Shown: positions 11,000-23,743, counted from the stretch's first letter. The stretch is DNA of 64,000 nt from Halisarca cf. caerulea (GCA_963170055.1 CAUJGJ010000188.1:1324171-1388170); one strand, 5' to 3'. The notes: a model not told the origin generated them from the sequence alone. A program made the numbers and translations.

Positions 11000-12401
11000 A
11001 TACTTAGATAAGAAACCTACATGCCAACATTTGTGCCTCCAGCTTTGAAACTGTGTTGGCTCCCGTCCATTTTTCATGTTTTTATATGTTTAGGGAAAAT
11101 GCGTATAATTTTGTTAGAACTAACAAATGTTATTTAAGTTTGACATCGAACGAAAGGTAATATAGCTGTCTACACGATGATACAAGTTGTTTGATGATAG
11201 CGCCTTTTTGTAGAAAGAAATATACCAAAAAAGTTAAGATAAATTTTGCAACCACTGAAGCCGTATAAATGCAAATGGATATGTTTCACATGCAAAACTT
11301 TATGGTCAAAGACTGGTTTTATTGAAGTTTTTTGGGAGTGTGGTATGCATGGACCATTGTAGGATTTATGCGGTTGAAATTGATATTTTGAATTAATTCC
11401 AGGATTGCATTTTGTAATGATTTGGAATTGAACTCTAGCAATTTATATTTTAAGCAGTCCAATGATTTTTGATTGGTTGTTTGGAGTGTCAATTTATATG
11501 TTCCATGCACTGAATCCACTACTAGGGCCAGTATATTGTGGACCATGCATGATCTTAAAAAACTAATCCTTCAAATGCATAAAATGAACCATCCAAGTTC
11601 AGAGAATCTTTCAAGAAGAACATCAAATTTCTAATATTAATACTAAGACAAAGTATGTAAGGTATATATAGACTGTTACTTCACACAATGCATCTGTGCC
11701 TGCCAATATGTGTGCAAGTGCAGTCTTTATTTGGGTTTAGTGTGACTCAAAAAAATTCAAATTGCTGAAACACTTTCTGTGTGTTTGCATGAGCAGTGCC
11801 TTTTGTTCGTTCAATAGCAGCTAATGCTGTACGAATATTATTGCAAAGTGACAGACAATGCAGAAAATGGTGAAGAGCTTCCTTTGGACAAAATCACTTG
11901 GATATCTTTTGGGTGAGTTTCACAATTTGTTGGTGGTGCATACTTACTGCACTTTTGTCTGTTTTGTCCTCTCTATAGCCTATTCCGAAAGATGTGTAAA
12001 CCTCTACCTGCTTTGGATCGTTCTGATGAAGTATGTCACATTATGCTGCACAAGACCATCAGAGCTGATATGGCTGGTACGGCCATAGCCATACCACTTT
12101 TTTGGTCAAAACAATGTTAATTTCCTAGTTAAACCACATTATTAAAGAAGATCCTTTGTTCTGTTTTCTGAAATCAAGTTTCAGACCTCTAAAACTGCTA
12201 AATATACATTGTAGCACCTTTCCTCCATTTTCATTCTGATGTCACTGAGCATAATTTGGGAACTACATAAGTCCCCAGCTTGTCTACTGAGAAACTCCAG
12301 GTATACCACCTAATTTAGTTGTAAAACAGTTTTCTATGGGATATGACATCATATTTCCCATTTCTAGGGCAAATGGCAATAAATTTTGCTTAGAATCTTA
12401 A

Positions 12402-12997
12402 GGTGGCGGGTCAGCCACCATTTGCAGTAGCTATGAATGTAATCATCAGGCCATGAATATAATTATAGCGCACTTACTCTATACTTGATCATCGTTGTAC
12501 CATGTTTTTTGATGCTTTATTCCCGCACAAAGCCCAGTGTATCGTCAAAATTCGACTAAGCATTTATCTAAGTACAGTGAATGATTGTATGTATGGATTT
12601 CCGGAAATACTGTTCTTCCACTGCGCCACGACACCTAAACTATGCCCAAAATGGTGATTTTGCACCCGCAGCAACACAAAATAGATGATTTTCAGTTAAA
12701 CCGAGGAGATTCCCAAATTCCATACATACTATCTTAATTACGAGGGTACGCTACAAGTTTGTGTCCAAATACACTTGCTAAGTAGCAATTTGACTCGATA
12801 AAGCGTCAAAGTACGGCAAACGGAAAGAGCTTTGTCTCTGCTTCAGTGTACGACTTTGTCATTTATTATTTGGCCTGCACAGGTTTATAATTAACTCAAT
12901 AAGATAAATTAGAGTAGTGGCAATAATATTGTTCAGTAGTATCGATATAACAGCTCAATTTTTTGCGAAAATTGTGTGGGTGGACCGACCAGCCACC
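12402..12997. mobile_element. TTAA-flanked MITE with GGTGGC ends (Kolobok-like)
   Basis: TTAA lies at both edges (12398-12401 and 12998-13001). The left end is GGTGGCGGGTCAGCCACC, and the right end read inward is GGTGGCTGGTCGGTCCACC. Each end can also fold on itself (GGTGGC...GCCACC). The 596-bp element has no coding frame. The target site and the terminal GGTGGCGG match the right end of the 3.7-kb transposase-encoding element at 56047-59702, so it may be a non-autonomous relative mobilised by the same enzyme. Confidence 0.8.
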
Positions 12998-13187
12998 TTA
13001 AACTAACTTTGTACCTGCTCCCCCCCCCCCCCCTTGGGCAAATATTTAAAATTAGGAATAATGCTTGGAAATGGCCTTACCACTTTAAAAATGATTCCGA
13101 CGGGCCTGCAGTATTTGCTGCAGACTTAGTTCCTTTCACACATTTTGTACTATTGGGTGAATGTCTGTATTGTTTTATGTATTACAG

Positions 13188-13289
13188 GTTCAAGCAACGA
13201 TACTTACTTCATGTGCTGAGGGTAATCTAGAAGCGTTGAGAAGTGTTGCTTTGGAATCGTCACAAATCATTTCTCTGGTGATGAATGAG
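13188..13289 (+). CDS. Ankyrin-repeat exon 1 (degenerate)
   Basis: A 102-nt phase 0-0 exon between acceptor ATTACAG and donor GTAATT. It encodes 34 residues starting VQATILTSCAEGNLEALRSV. The ATILTSCAEGNLEAL part fits the ankyrin T-L-x-x-A-x-x-G-x-L-x-x-L pattern, but the TPLH tetrapeptide is lost, as is common for a capping repeat. It would follow the kinase exon (ending in Leu285) directly. Confidence 0.7.
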
Positions 13290-14332
13290 GTAATTGCTCA
13301 TGTATATTCTGAATCAATTTTAGATTGGATGAGTCCACTTTGTTTTATGTATTCCAAGGTTGAATCGTGCACTACCTCATTTGACTGCATGATGGCCCAG
13401 GTGTAATTTTCTTTTCTGACACTTTTGACCCAGCCATTCAATGAACAGGGTTTTCATTCAACTCCAGAAACTTACAAAAGACCTCATTTGACTGATTCAA
13501 AGAATGAATTGCAAAAAAGATATTTATCTTCTACAATTTAACAAGCCTTAGGAAACACATAGTTTTACACACTCTGATTCATTTGAAAAGTTTGTTTTTG
13601 CCTTTCTTTTGATGCATAAAGAACAAACACCAATGAAATACCTGCTAAGATACATGTCAGGTAATATCCGTACTGATTTACAACAAACAGATTTTAGCAC
13701 CCCTGCATTTGATGATCGGGAGGCATTTTCCTAAAAAAAACACAGAAAATTTTCTGATTTATGGACCATTACCAGTGCTATGCAGGGTTTTGACAGGCTA
13801 AATAATAATATTATACTACATGCTCAGAAAGGACTAGTACACCAGAAAGTGACTATAGTAAGGGTTAAATCTATAGAAAACAAGCTATATGATTGGTATA
13901 TAACGTGGCTGTTTGTGCGCTACTGTTCAAGCTATGATAATTTGGGAAAAGGGTTCATTGTCGATACAGGTGAGGGTAGGAGGATTAATGATTGATATTA
14001 CGGAGCTTTAGCACAACGTTTTACGTAATGCTATAGATTAGTGTTAACGTTCAGACGAATAACAGAAATGATTTTTAGAATATTGTTGTATATAAAAATG
14101 GGTGTCATTGACTACAGACGAAGAAATGCTTCTGGCGATTCTTGGTTCAGACGTTTTGTTTGACGACCATTTCGTCACTGTACAAGACCCTGAACTATAT
14201 TTTCAGGCTTTAATTTTTCTGGATTGCTCCCAACTGTGAAAACCATGAATGCACCATCCCACAAGAATTTCAATGCATATTGTAGTGAACACTTCTTGCT
14301 AGTGTTATATTTATTTTTGTGTTGTTTTCCAG
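13290..14332 (+). other. Intron
   Basis: A 1.04-kb intron with GTAATT donor and TTTTCCAG acceptor. It holds a degraded fragment of the CCGTATTTGAC MITE family near 13375-13475 and otherwise AT-rich sequence without recognised content. Confidence 0.6.
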
Positions 14333-14434
14333 TATGGTTGGACTGCTGTACATTTTGCTGCCTACAATGGACACTTGAATGTCTTACAGGAATTGTTGGA
14401 TACCTACCATTGTGATCCCGATGTGAAAGGAAAG
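14333..14434 (+). CDS. Ankyrin-repeat exon 2
   Basis: A 102-nt phase 0-0 exon between TTTTCCAG and GTAACT. It encodes YGWTAVHFAAYNGHLNVLQE and 14 further residues ending in KGK. This is a good ankyrin repeat: T-A-V-H, AA, NGHL and the second helix are all present. The exon borders coincide with repeat borders. Confidence 0.88.
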
Positions 14435-15635
14435 GTAACTTAAAGGTGTGCATGGCAGATTCAGTAAGCACATCATGACGTCAGCATTTAGTATTGCTGT
14501 GTACAGTGGGAACTTTTCGATGAGTAAAATTTCACAAAATTCCTAAATATCCCAGCATATGCGAAAATTTTGATTGATTTTACTAAATGATAGGCTTCAG
14601 ACACCCACACCTACGCCGGGCTTATGTAGAGCATAGACGCTGGTACATGTACAATTGTTTTTTTTTGTGTATGTGATTCAGACTTTGTTGTTAGTAACTG
14701 GATTCAAGTGCAGTTGGCACTGAGATTTTGTTAGCTGTTTCTCAAAGGCTAGCCATGCTTCAAACAAAATAATGAGGTGGAGCGTTTGCTCCCGAAGGTT
14801 GTCAGCCCATTGCAAAGCAAAACGAACCTTCAATCATTGACTGAAGTTTGAATGGTGTAAACGTCTTTGTCTAGAGCCATTTTGTTCACATAAAACATAC
14901 AAAAGCTACTTTACCACCATCAGCTAAGTAAAACAAGAGCCTCCAGAAATCTAAGGATTTGTGAAAATGTTTTTTTAGTGAAATTTGTGAGGAGGAGTCA
15001 TTTGTGGAATGTTTAGCCTACGAAAATTTCCCATTATTCAGTAAATGCCAAGCAGTAGCACATACTGTCAGGATCGAAACCATCTGCTTCCTTGCACAAG
15101 CTATATTTGATAAAGTTGTATTGTTGTCACAATTTTAAGTAACAATTGTGTCAAAGTTTCATGAATGTTTGAAACTAAACAATAGCTTGGAATTTGCTAA
15201 AGTAGACTAAAATGGAAGTTCTATGAAATTGCCTACGTACATCGACACTAATGTGGGAGGCCATGTGTTATGCCATATCTAGGGACAATTATAACGGTCG
15301 GTCACCAGACAAATGTCTGGAGATGTCCGGTAGTTGTCTGACCATTCAATTTTTATTGTTAGCCTCACAAAAATGTCGGGTGAACCATAGATAATAATTA
15401 CGGTCAGCAAAGTTCAAAGTCTAGCAGGAGAATCAGGATCCTAGCAAGAAGACTCTGAAGGTATCCAAGCGTCAACTAACTAGAGTACGAACTAGCAGCG
15501 AGTCAGAATATCATAAGGAACGTACATAGCACTCACTTGTACCTTTGTTTGTGGGTTTGAACATTACAAAGTGCATGTGGTGTCACTAAACTGCGCTGCA
15601 GCTATATGCAAGAAGTACAAGACATTCACTGCGTA

Positions 15636-16287
15636 CAGTCAAACTCTGATAGTAAGTACACCCAAGGGACAGGCCAAAACGTACGTACTATCTGAGGTAC
15701 TGACTAAACAAAGTTCATTAATATTCAAAACAAATATTAATTATTCATCAATATAACCAAGAATAGCAATATTCTAGTCTGTAATATGTGTCTGCTATGA
15801 CTTCTAACACTGTGCTGTCGTTCCTTGCCTCTTTGAACCACATCACAAGGCCAGTGTCAACATCTTCTAGTTGGTAGGACGAAAGAGTTTGCAATCTCTG
15901 CACGCTGAAGTGGGATGATTTGAAAAGTCTCCCAAAGTCTCCTCATACTTCCATGTCGTGCTGACTGTTGACTTATTTAGTCTCAAGCGCTGATTAACAA
16001 AAGAATATATGTTGCCTTTATCAATGTTGGCGATTAGCTTAAGCTCTCTTCGACCAAAATAGGCTATTTCTTACACGCCATTTTCTTTCAATACATACTA
16101 AACGAAGGAAATGTGTTAGGGAAATGAAACTTTGTACATCATAACCGGAAGTATGTCATATCTGGTTATGTACTCAACATTTTTTGAAGTACGTGCTAGT
16201 ATAGGACCTTCGGTTCGTTATTAGAAAATAGCACGGTTTAAGCGTGAGTATGTACTATCCCAGGTACATACTAATCGAGTTCCACTG
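15636..16287. mobile_element. Probable pogo-like MITE
   Basis: The left end TA-CAGTCAAACTCTGATAGTA and the right end (read inward) CAGTGGAACTCGATTAGTA give an imperfect inverted repeat of about 20 bp with further similarity inward (GTACnnCCNNGG). The left flank is TA, the right flank TT. It is 652 bp with no coding content. Confidence 0.55.
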
Positions 16288-16645
16288 TTATATCAATGGC
16301 ATATCATCAGTGTTTCAACAAATCTTAAAACTATAAACATTCTTGACCATACCTTTAACGAGATTCTTAAAGCCGCCATGTTGGGGTCGCGGATGTTTGT
16401 GGATCACATGAAAGCTAGCGGGAATCCTCCTGTGATGTCATCTATGTACAATTCATTGTTATCTGTTGACACTAGAGGAAGGTAATTGGATGCGATTGAA
16501 GGGAAAGTTTAATGTTGCTACACAATGGCAAAGAAAACATTCTTCGTGTTAAGTATCAAGATTCTTAAATTAGCCAAAAAAAGTAACAAATAATCGATCT
16601 CCAAGAAAATCAATTAGGGTACCTTTTCACTGTGCATGTCACATA

Positions 16646-17078
16646 CCATATTTGACCAAATGATATCCCGGGCTATTATTTCTTTCCTGGCACTTTGGAC
16701 CCGGCCATGAAACGAGCAGGGCTTTTATTTGAACCCAAAAACTTTCTAAAGTCCTTCATGATAAACCCACTTGCATTCTCTATGTAGTCATAATAACGCA
16801 CCAGCAGAGCAGATAACTGGGCAGTGTCTATAGGGTAGTTTGGTATCTTTTGGTATCTTTTTCCTTATTAGGAAAGGCTAAACAATAGTAGAAGTCAATC
16901 CAGATGCTTTACGATCGATGATAATTGACTACGTATTGCTCCTCGATTGATCAATGCGGCTATTCTGTTTTCTGAGACCTGGCTATTATTTGGACCTGGC
17001 CATGCAAATTGTTTACCTATAGGGCTGCTTTTTCCCCCGGCTATTAAACGAACCCGGCCTTTATACGGTCAAGTACGG
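16646..17078. mobile_element. TA-flanked MITE with CCGTATTTGACC ends, complete copy
   Basis: The left end is CCATATTTGACCAAATGATA and the right end read inward is CCGTACTTGACCGTATAAAG; both sides are flanked by TA (16644-16645, 17079-17080). Inside there are repeated GGGCTATTATTT and GACCCGGCCAT-type segments near both ends. It is 433 bp and Tc1/mariner-like by its ends. Confidence 0.8.
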
Positions 17079-17156
17079 TATATAGACTAAGCTAGCACAT
17101 AAAGCATATTGGGAAGAAAATGTTGACTATTTGAGAAACTTCTTAGCAATGACCTA

Positions 17157-17926
17157 CACAGGGTATTTATTTCAGCCCTCGGATATAACGGTAAAATGGC
17201 CGTCGCGAAACTTGACCAAATTTCTTAGCATATTATGCTTCCAATACGGATAAACTTATACATTACACTTTATAAAATTAAACAAATGTTATTTGTAGGA
17301 ACACCCGAAGAAGAAAAAGTACGAAACAGAGAAGTTTGAGGCAACAACAAAGGAGCCATAAACTTTCGGTAAAAGACAGAAATTGCCATTTCCGGAGGAG
17401 AAGATGACCCTGTAGCTTCACGAAATTTACTTGAGTCGCTAGCAAAATATCTGAACTATATGAATTTGCTTGTAGTTTACTATTATAGCCTTGTTAAAAC
17501 CTTTTATTTGGAAAAAAGCACTTTTTGGTGCCCCAAAATCGGCAAAAATGGAAACAAATAAGGTAATTACTTTCGCTTACCTTATTATAGCATTATTCTA
17601 CAAGCAAAATCCTATAGCCAAGACTACATTAAATCGAAAAGTGAAACAAACAGGAAAGTTGTAGGGCATTTTCTCCTCCGGAAAAGCTGATTTCTCTTTG
17701 GCTTTTGAAAAACGGCCATTTTGATGACGTATCGTGATGCGGGGCTGTGACATCACTAACATTGGTATCTGCTTACATGGGGCACTTTCAGTGACGTTCT
17801 CATTTGTGTGACGTAGTTTACAATTTGTGGTGACGTTGTTTACTGTTAGGGGTGACGTTGTTTATATATTTGGTACGTGCACGCCCCAAATCACAAGCAG
17901 CTGTGGGCTGAAATAAATGCCCTGTG
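17157..17926. mobile_element. CACAGGG-ended non-autonomous transposon, intact copy
   Basis: The left end CACAGGGTATTTATTTCAGC and the right end read inward, CACAGGGCATTTATTTCAGC, differ at one base. TA flanks both sides (17155-17156, 17927-17928). The 770-bp body is nearly identical to the interrupted copy at 50388-52093, which shows it is a recently moving family. It contains TTTGTAG followed by GAACACCCGAAG and a short open stretch ending in TAA at about 17360, resembling a captured 3' exon. No transposase is encoded. Confidence 0.88.
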
Positions 17927-17956
17927 TAACCTAACCTAACCTAACCTAACCTAACC
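17926..17956. repeat. Short (CCTAA)n tract
   Basis: About six CTAAC units follow the right end of the CACAGGG element directly. CCTAA/TTAGG is a telomere-like pentamer in some animals, but the tract is too short for any conclusion. The second copy of the element is not followed by it. Confidence 0.7.
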
Positions 17957-18880
17957 GAATGACCATTTTGACGTTTATCAAGCAATCAGTTATAATTTAA
18001 AATACCTTATGTGTACTCAGTTGTTGTGCTTGTTTGAGATTTTAATCATTGGTGAATCATAGGTGAACACATCAAAGTGCTGGGGAGATACTTAACAGTG
18101 TGGGTGCACATGTAAGCAAGGGGTGCCTGGGTGTTGTTCATGTGTATCAATGTGTGGTTGGGCCCAGCAGTGTACATGCCAGTGGGGTGGCTCACACTGT
18201 CAGCTTATATGGCTTCCTAGTCAGGTAGAGGCGTGGAAATAGGCGTTTCTGGAGTTGTGTCAAGTTACAGTGACAAGGTTAGAGGTTAAACAGCTTGTAG
18301 TATTATGCCCAGGTAAAGGAGGCAACCAACGAACCAAACGAAGGGAAGGGAAAAATCCACCCGGGCCACGGACCATCAACAGCAAGCCTTTAGGCATGTT
18401 GATTGCTCAGTTAAGAATCCTGCTATCGGAAGTCAATCCGTGCTCTCCACCTACCACAGACTCACTATATTAACAGGTTGGGTGAAGGAAAAGGATACAA
18501 GCCTTTACGAGCACCTTCACCCAATCAACTGGAGAATGAGCCAGTAAGTAAGTAGACACAAATCATCACTGGCAATAAATAGTTTGACCATGAGAGAGGA
18601 CATCGAGGACTCGTTGCTGGGAAACATACCAGGAATAAAATCAACGGTCACACAGAAAGTAGTGGGATCAGCTGCACTCATCAGAGGTCAGCTCACATAA
18701 CCCTGTGCCTCAGATGTCATTAGTTGATGAATACATTGTCCTGCTGCTGTTACCTCACAATGTAAAAGTAGGCCCTGTGGAGGCAATGCAGATACTGCAG
18801 GGGCATCCAAACAGCCTAGTAGACAGCTGGTTGTGTAAAGCCTTACAAACATGACCCAGTGGACAACAGCAAGACAGACC

Positions 18881-19314
18881 CAGGGGCGTAGCTCCATTGT
18901 TTCCTGGTTGCCAGGAAACCACCTTCATTATAAATTGCTTTAATCTGAAGTCACCAGAATGCTAATCAATCATGCAATTAATCCCAACACTTTTTTCCAA
19001 TTGTCACCTAGCATGCACCTGGACATGTGGTCTACTAAGAGCATATAACAATGCTGTTCTATTGCATTCATGCATGCTTTGTGCTCTTTTTAGTCGTTTC
19101 TAGCCTGTCTGACAGACTAGTTTTCAAACTGCCTTTACAAATGTTAATGTGGTTCCCTTGCATGCATGTGGCCACAGTGTATTGGTACCACATTCTACAG
19201 TAAGTAAAGGCTATTATAGTACAATGTGTCCATAATACCACTATTCTTGTACACCATGTGCCCATGATCATGGCTTTTAGAAACCCCCTTATTTTTCTTC
19301 TGGCTACGCCCCTG
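18881..19314. mobile_element. hAT-like non-autonomous element, copy 2
   Basis: It begins CAGGGGCGTAGCTCCATTG and ends CTTCTGGCTACGCCCCTG, inverted relative to the copy at 7325-7786. CAGACC lies on both sides (18875-18880, 19315-19320), an apparent 6-bp duplication. It is 434 bp. Its first 130 bp also match fragments in the array units, where TTTCCTGGTTGTCAGGAAAT recurs. Confidence 0.85.
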
Positions 19315-19964
19315 CAGACCTGGTAGTGTGGGTAGAATATTTTTCTCAGATTTTAGACCAAAGAAATGATGTACCCTGTGTGTCTCTTTTAACCACATGG
19401 CAGCAAACTTCAGAAAAAGCAGATAGTACCTTATTTTGTCTATCTCAGAAAAATGTTAGCCCAACAGCCAGACCTGCATGCATGGTCCCAAAAAAGCCAC
19501 CATAATGCACCCGTCCAGGCTGATTCCAAATTTCATGATGAACTGCTTTCAATGTATTGTATAAGCAGAATTGTATCTATTGTACAACAGATTCAAAATT
19601 GCAAGAATTCAACAAGATAATACTTTGAAGCCAGAAACAGCACTTTCGCTCGCAATAAGGCTGAAAATGTACCTTCGGCAACTCATTGCAGGAGTTATTA
19701 ATACATCATGTAGCGAGGCCGTACTAGGGAGTTAGAGGTTAACGGTTAACATTAGCTTTTAGCAATATACATTTAACTTTTACCTGAAAAGAGCCAAAGG
19801 TGAAGTGTCAAAACTGTTCCTTTTTCATGATCCATACTGTAGACTATGCAAATCCAGATAATTGGATACTTTTCAAACTGCTGATAATACTTTCAAGAAA
19901 TAATTTCCTTCCTAAAATTAGGTTCTTGTTTAATTCATGAACCTTCAGTGTTTACGTTCAGTGC

Positions 19965-20440
19965 TCATGTGGTGTTTATAACTGACTTTGCTTGTTCGGA
20001 TGGGAGCGGTGCTTGGTTTTAGCGTCATCAATTAGTGGCTGGTTTCAACGTGTCATTGAGATTTTCAGATGACGCTGGTACTTCACATAACAAGAGAATG
20101 GGAAAAGAAGATGACTTTTGTGACGTTGTGCCTACGTATGAGTGAAACGTCATGAAAATGGTAGTTTTGTTGAGGGCGAAGACAAAGTCACTTCACCGGA
20201 CCTTTCGATCTCTTTGAATCTCACTAAATCCTATTGCTATGGAATAAGATGTTTTGATTTGTGAAAATCTTTCCAGGCATTGTGTTATAATCAAACAGTG
20301 TGAATTTTCGTAGTTTGACTATTTATGGTAAGTTTCAGCCATTTGAAGGATGAAGAACACAGGTTTTCAGTTATAACTTCCTTACAGAAGATTATACCCT
20401 ATAGCCTGTAATGATTTTTGGATTGTTCACTAAATGTTCT
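19965..20440 (-). repeat. Dispersed repeat, inverted relative to 30050-30510
   Basis: Read on the minus strand, this segment aligns over several hundred bases with 30050-30510: shared TTATAACT..., CCTTCAAA-GGC, CATAAAT-GTCAAA, AAAACTGCCATTTTC-TGACGTTTCA and a final TGACGC...TAATTGATGA. Estimated similarity is about 70%, judged by eye. No terminal repeats were resolved. Confidence 0.7.
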
Positions 20441-21030
20441 TCCTTTTGGTGCTTATTTATGTAAAGTGGGAGGGATCTAAAACTCCAGCTGAAAAAGCAA
20501 AATTTCTCTCTGAAACTGCTATGTATTGCAACCTCGTTATCTTTCTTCAGACAATAGAAGCAACCTTTAGTTTAGCATAATCATGCGCTGAACATCTTTC
20601 ATCAAGCAAACGATCGATATTTGAGGTGCTATTTCAGGTCGGTTATAAATATCCTGTGCTGTCATTATTTTTGCATTATCTAACTTGAATTACCATGTAG
20701 TGGTATTCATTTAATGATGTAGAACATACAGCATAAAGATTCAAGCAGAAAACTGTGATACACCTACCTATTTTAGCCACTGCTAATTCATCAAGGGATA
20801 GTATACAGTAGAAAGTCAGTTATCTAAACTTCAGTTATCTGAACACTTCAGTTAACCAAACACGTACCCCTTTAAATATAGTTTGCCTCACACTCTCCTC
20901 ATTTTTGTGTCTGGAAGCATGTCTCTTGTCTTAGGTAGATGTTCCTTTGTGTATTAAGGTGTGCACACACTATTTTCAAGAATATTCTGATTGTTATTCA
21001 CAACCAGTTACCTGTGTTCTCTATCTCCAG

Positions 21031-21132
21031 TACAAATGGACTCCAGTCATTGTAGCCGCTCGGGGGGGTCAAGTGGATATTGTCAAATATCTAATTACTG
21101 AGAAACAATGCTTTGCATCAGCGTTAACAGAG
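21031..21132 (+). CDS. Ankyrin-repeat exon 3
   Basis: A 102-nt phase 0-0 exon between CTATCTCCAG and GTAAGG. It encodes YKWTPVIVAARGGQVDIVKY followed by 14 residues ending in LTE. WTPVIVAARGGQVDIVKYLI fits the repeat well apart from V-I for L-H. Confidence 0.88.
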
Positions 21133-23644
21133 GTAAGGTGGTACCTTTCATTGACTATTTGCTGTATTTTTTCAAGAAATTTCAAAAACTGTGCTTGATT
21201 TGCACTAAGCTGGTATTGATTCAGCTACTAGTGAAGTATAGGGATATTTAAAGTGATGGAGACAATTTTGTACTTGCTTATGATCTATCTATCTCTATCT
21301 TTTATTATGACTGTCCATTTAATATGTATAGGCTTTGTGTCTTCAGGTGTATCACTTGTCAGTTAATTTGTACTGTGCGCATGAGGGTGAGGGCAGTAAA
21401 TGTGAGACTCCTGAGAGATGGGCGTGTAATATCTGGTTTATCTACAAATTAAACAGTGTGGCAAATTCGCAGGATCATTTGAAGGCATCTTGGACAAACT
21501 CTTTGAGTATTTGTCCGCTTCAAATAACTGTAACTAAGTCGATTTGATCAATATCAAAGTACCTTTAAAGTTTACACTGAAACCAAACTCCTTCGAAGAG
21601 TACAGTCAAGTTAATGTATTTGGTAAAAGCTCATAATTCTCAGAGAATCTACCAGTAGGTGTGCTGGCTACCATTGATTTTTTTATTAGCGAGTGTAACG
21701 TTATCTGCTTTTGAAAGCCTCTATAGCTTTCATAACGATTGAAGTGATTACTGTATGCTCCCAGGTCTCTTACAGTTTATTCCTAAGTAGTATAGGAAAG
21801 GGTTCTTATAACAGGTATTTGCATTTATATCTAGTCAATACTTGACTCTTGTAAAAGTCTATTCCGATGAAGAAATACCTACTTAACAAGTTAGAATCGC
21901 ACAGTTGGAACTGACCCAACCAGTAGCGCTCCGGTGGCCATTTAATTTTAGTCACCTCCAACCAATGTATTGCGCATTTTGTCTTTTTTGGCTTGTATAC
22001 AGACAAGCGGGTTTGTTGTGCACGACACTCATTTTGCCTTTGAACTCTTATTGTAATGAATTGATAAGTGGATTTGCTGCCAATTCACACAAACAGAGAC
22101 AATTTGGCAGCTTCTGCTGAAGAAAATTTATCTTACGTACATGTGTTTAACTTTATTTGCAAACAGTTCAGCTTTTTCTTTTTGTGTCTTACACAGCATC
22201 TGTACTTCATATAGTATGATAGAATCTTAGGCGTACATGCATGGTAATATATAAGTGACCCTGTGTTATATTTAATGCATTTATTCCCCCCCCCCCTTTT
22301 TTAGAATATCTTCCTACACCTTATGATATGTTACCATCGATGCGGGTTCTATGACATGACATCATGATGTGATAAGAACCTTACTTAGCAAGACAAACAG
22401 ACCTTGTGCAGCTGGTGTGGCCAAGGCTGCACCACTTTTTGCTTGCAACATCGATAATAAATTTTATTGCATGATGATGTCATACATCAAAGGCACTGCC
22501 TAGGCAGTTTCGAATTTACTACCTTGGAATTAACTACAAGAGACCCATGTCACATACAGTACTTGACTTCAATCGTTAAACCTCAATTTATGGTCAAAGG
22601 AAGGCATGTTAAAGTACTTCAATAATCATCACCTCTACTTTTAATTTATTTGAAACAAAGAAGTACTCTGACGGCTGTCCTGCAAGATACCTTCGAATCG
22701 TCATCCTACGAATTTGTCTGAGCATTCATTTGGTGATAAGCCAGTTACTATACACTCATCTCTCGGGAGTATTGCATTTACTGCTCTCGCCCTCAGGCAT
22801 ATTGTGCCCTCAAGCAGTAAATTTGATACTCCCTTGCAGGCGTGTAGTAACTAATACTTATGTATTACATAACCCATAGTATACGAATGATTTACCACAA
22901 ATCCAACTTGTTTATCCCTTTAAATGACTTTGGAATATGACTCTGCTCAACCACTAATTTTATTGTGATATCACTAATAAGAAATACATATGGCCGCTGA
23001 GTAGCTGAGGTAGTGTCATAATGTAGGTGAACACCCCCCAATAGACCATGCACCTTTGTGATTCCATCCTTAACCATTTTTTTGGATTTTCAAGCTATAA
23101 ACCTTTAATTGTCTTCCCTTATATGCATGCAGAAATTGTTGATGCATTTGTATTTGAATCAAATTAATAATTTAATTCTCTGTATATTATTGTTTCTCTT
23201 CTTTGTCCTAGTATCTTTTATTCACATGTAGTGTATCTTTGTGCTGAGTGCCTTTATTAATAGCTTCTAGCTATTGACCTCCCCAATAAGATCCCTAATA
23301 CATGTTCGTATATTATCATGTAAGTATCTAATTCCCAAAGATATGAAGGATAGATCCCATGACCACTGCAGCCACAGTGATAGCTGAAAACTGTATGCAC
23401 TTTAGGAATTTAAAACAGATCGATTCATTTTTGCAGCTATGTGGATGTATCCATGACTATAGTCATTTTTAGTAGAAGTTAGCAGCACAATGTAACACGT
23501 AAATTGCATTTGTGATTGTGGTAGTAGTTTATTACTAATGTGGGGATGATGATGATGTGGAGCAGGGGATCACTGATGGCATGTATACATTCCACAATGT
23601 GTGAATTACATGCAGCATCACTATTGTCACTTTCTTCTGATAAG
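21133..23644 (+). other. Intron
   Basis: A 2.5-kb AT-rich intron with GTAAGG donor and acceptor ...CTGATAAG. It contains a C10 run near 22279. I recognise no gene or complete mobile element in it. Confidence 0.55.
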
Positions 23645-23743
23645 GATGGTGGGAATATCTTGACTGCTGCTGCAAGAAGTGGAAATGCCATGCTCATCAA
23701 CTGGATCATGGATGTGTGCCAAATAGAGCCAGTTGTCAATAAA
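23645..23743 (+). CDS. Ankyrin-repeat exon 4
   Basis: A 99-nt phase 0-0 exon encoding 33 residues, DGGNILTAAARSGNAMLINW and on to VVNK, then GTGAGT. The acceptor is a weak TTCTGATAAG. It is divergent: NILTAAARSG replaces TPLHLAAxxG. At 33 residues it is one shorter than most other exons here but is the standard ankyrin length. Confidence 0.78.

Larger units (their letters stand above)
14435..21030 (+). other. Long intron rich in mobile elements
   Basis: A 6.6-kb intron with GTAACT donor and TATCTCCAG acceptor. It contains the pogo-like element near 15.6-16.3 kb, a complete CCGTA MITE, a complete CACAGGG element, a short CCTAA tract, an hAT-like element and a large dispersed repeat near 20 kb. 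The frame at 18255-18473 and others show no domain. A pogo-like terminus (CAGTAGAAAGTCAGTTATC) is seen near 20806 without a partner. Confidence 0.55.

Noticed and set aside
17926..17956. Telomere-like CCTAA repeats
   Set aside because: Only about six units in the middle of an intron. Too short to indicate a telomere or chromosome fusion.
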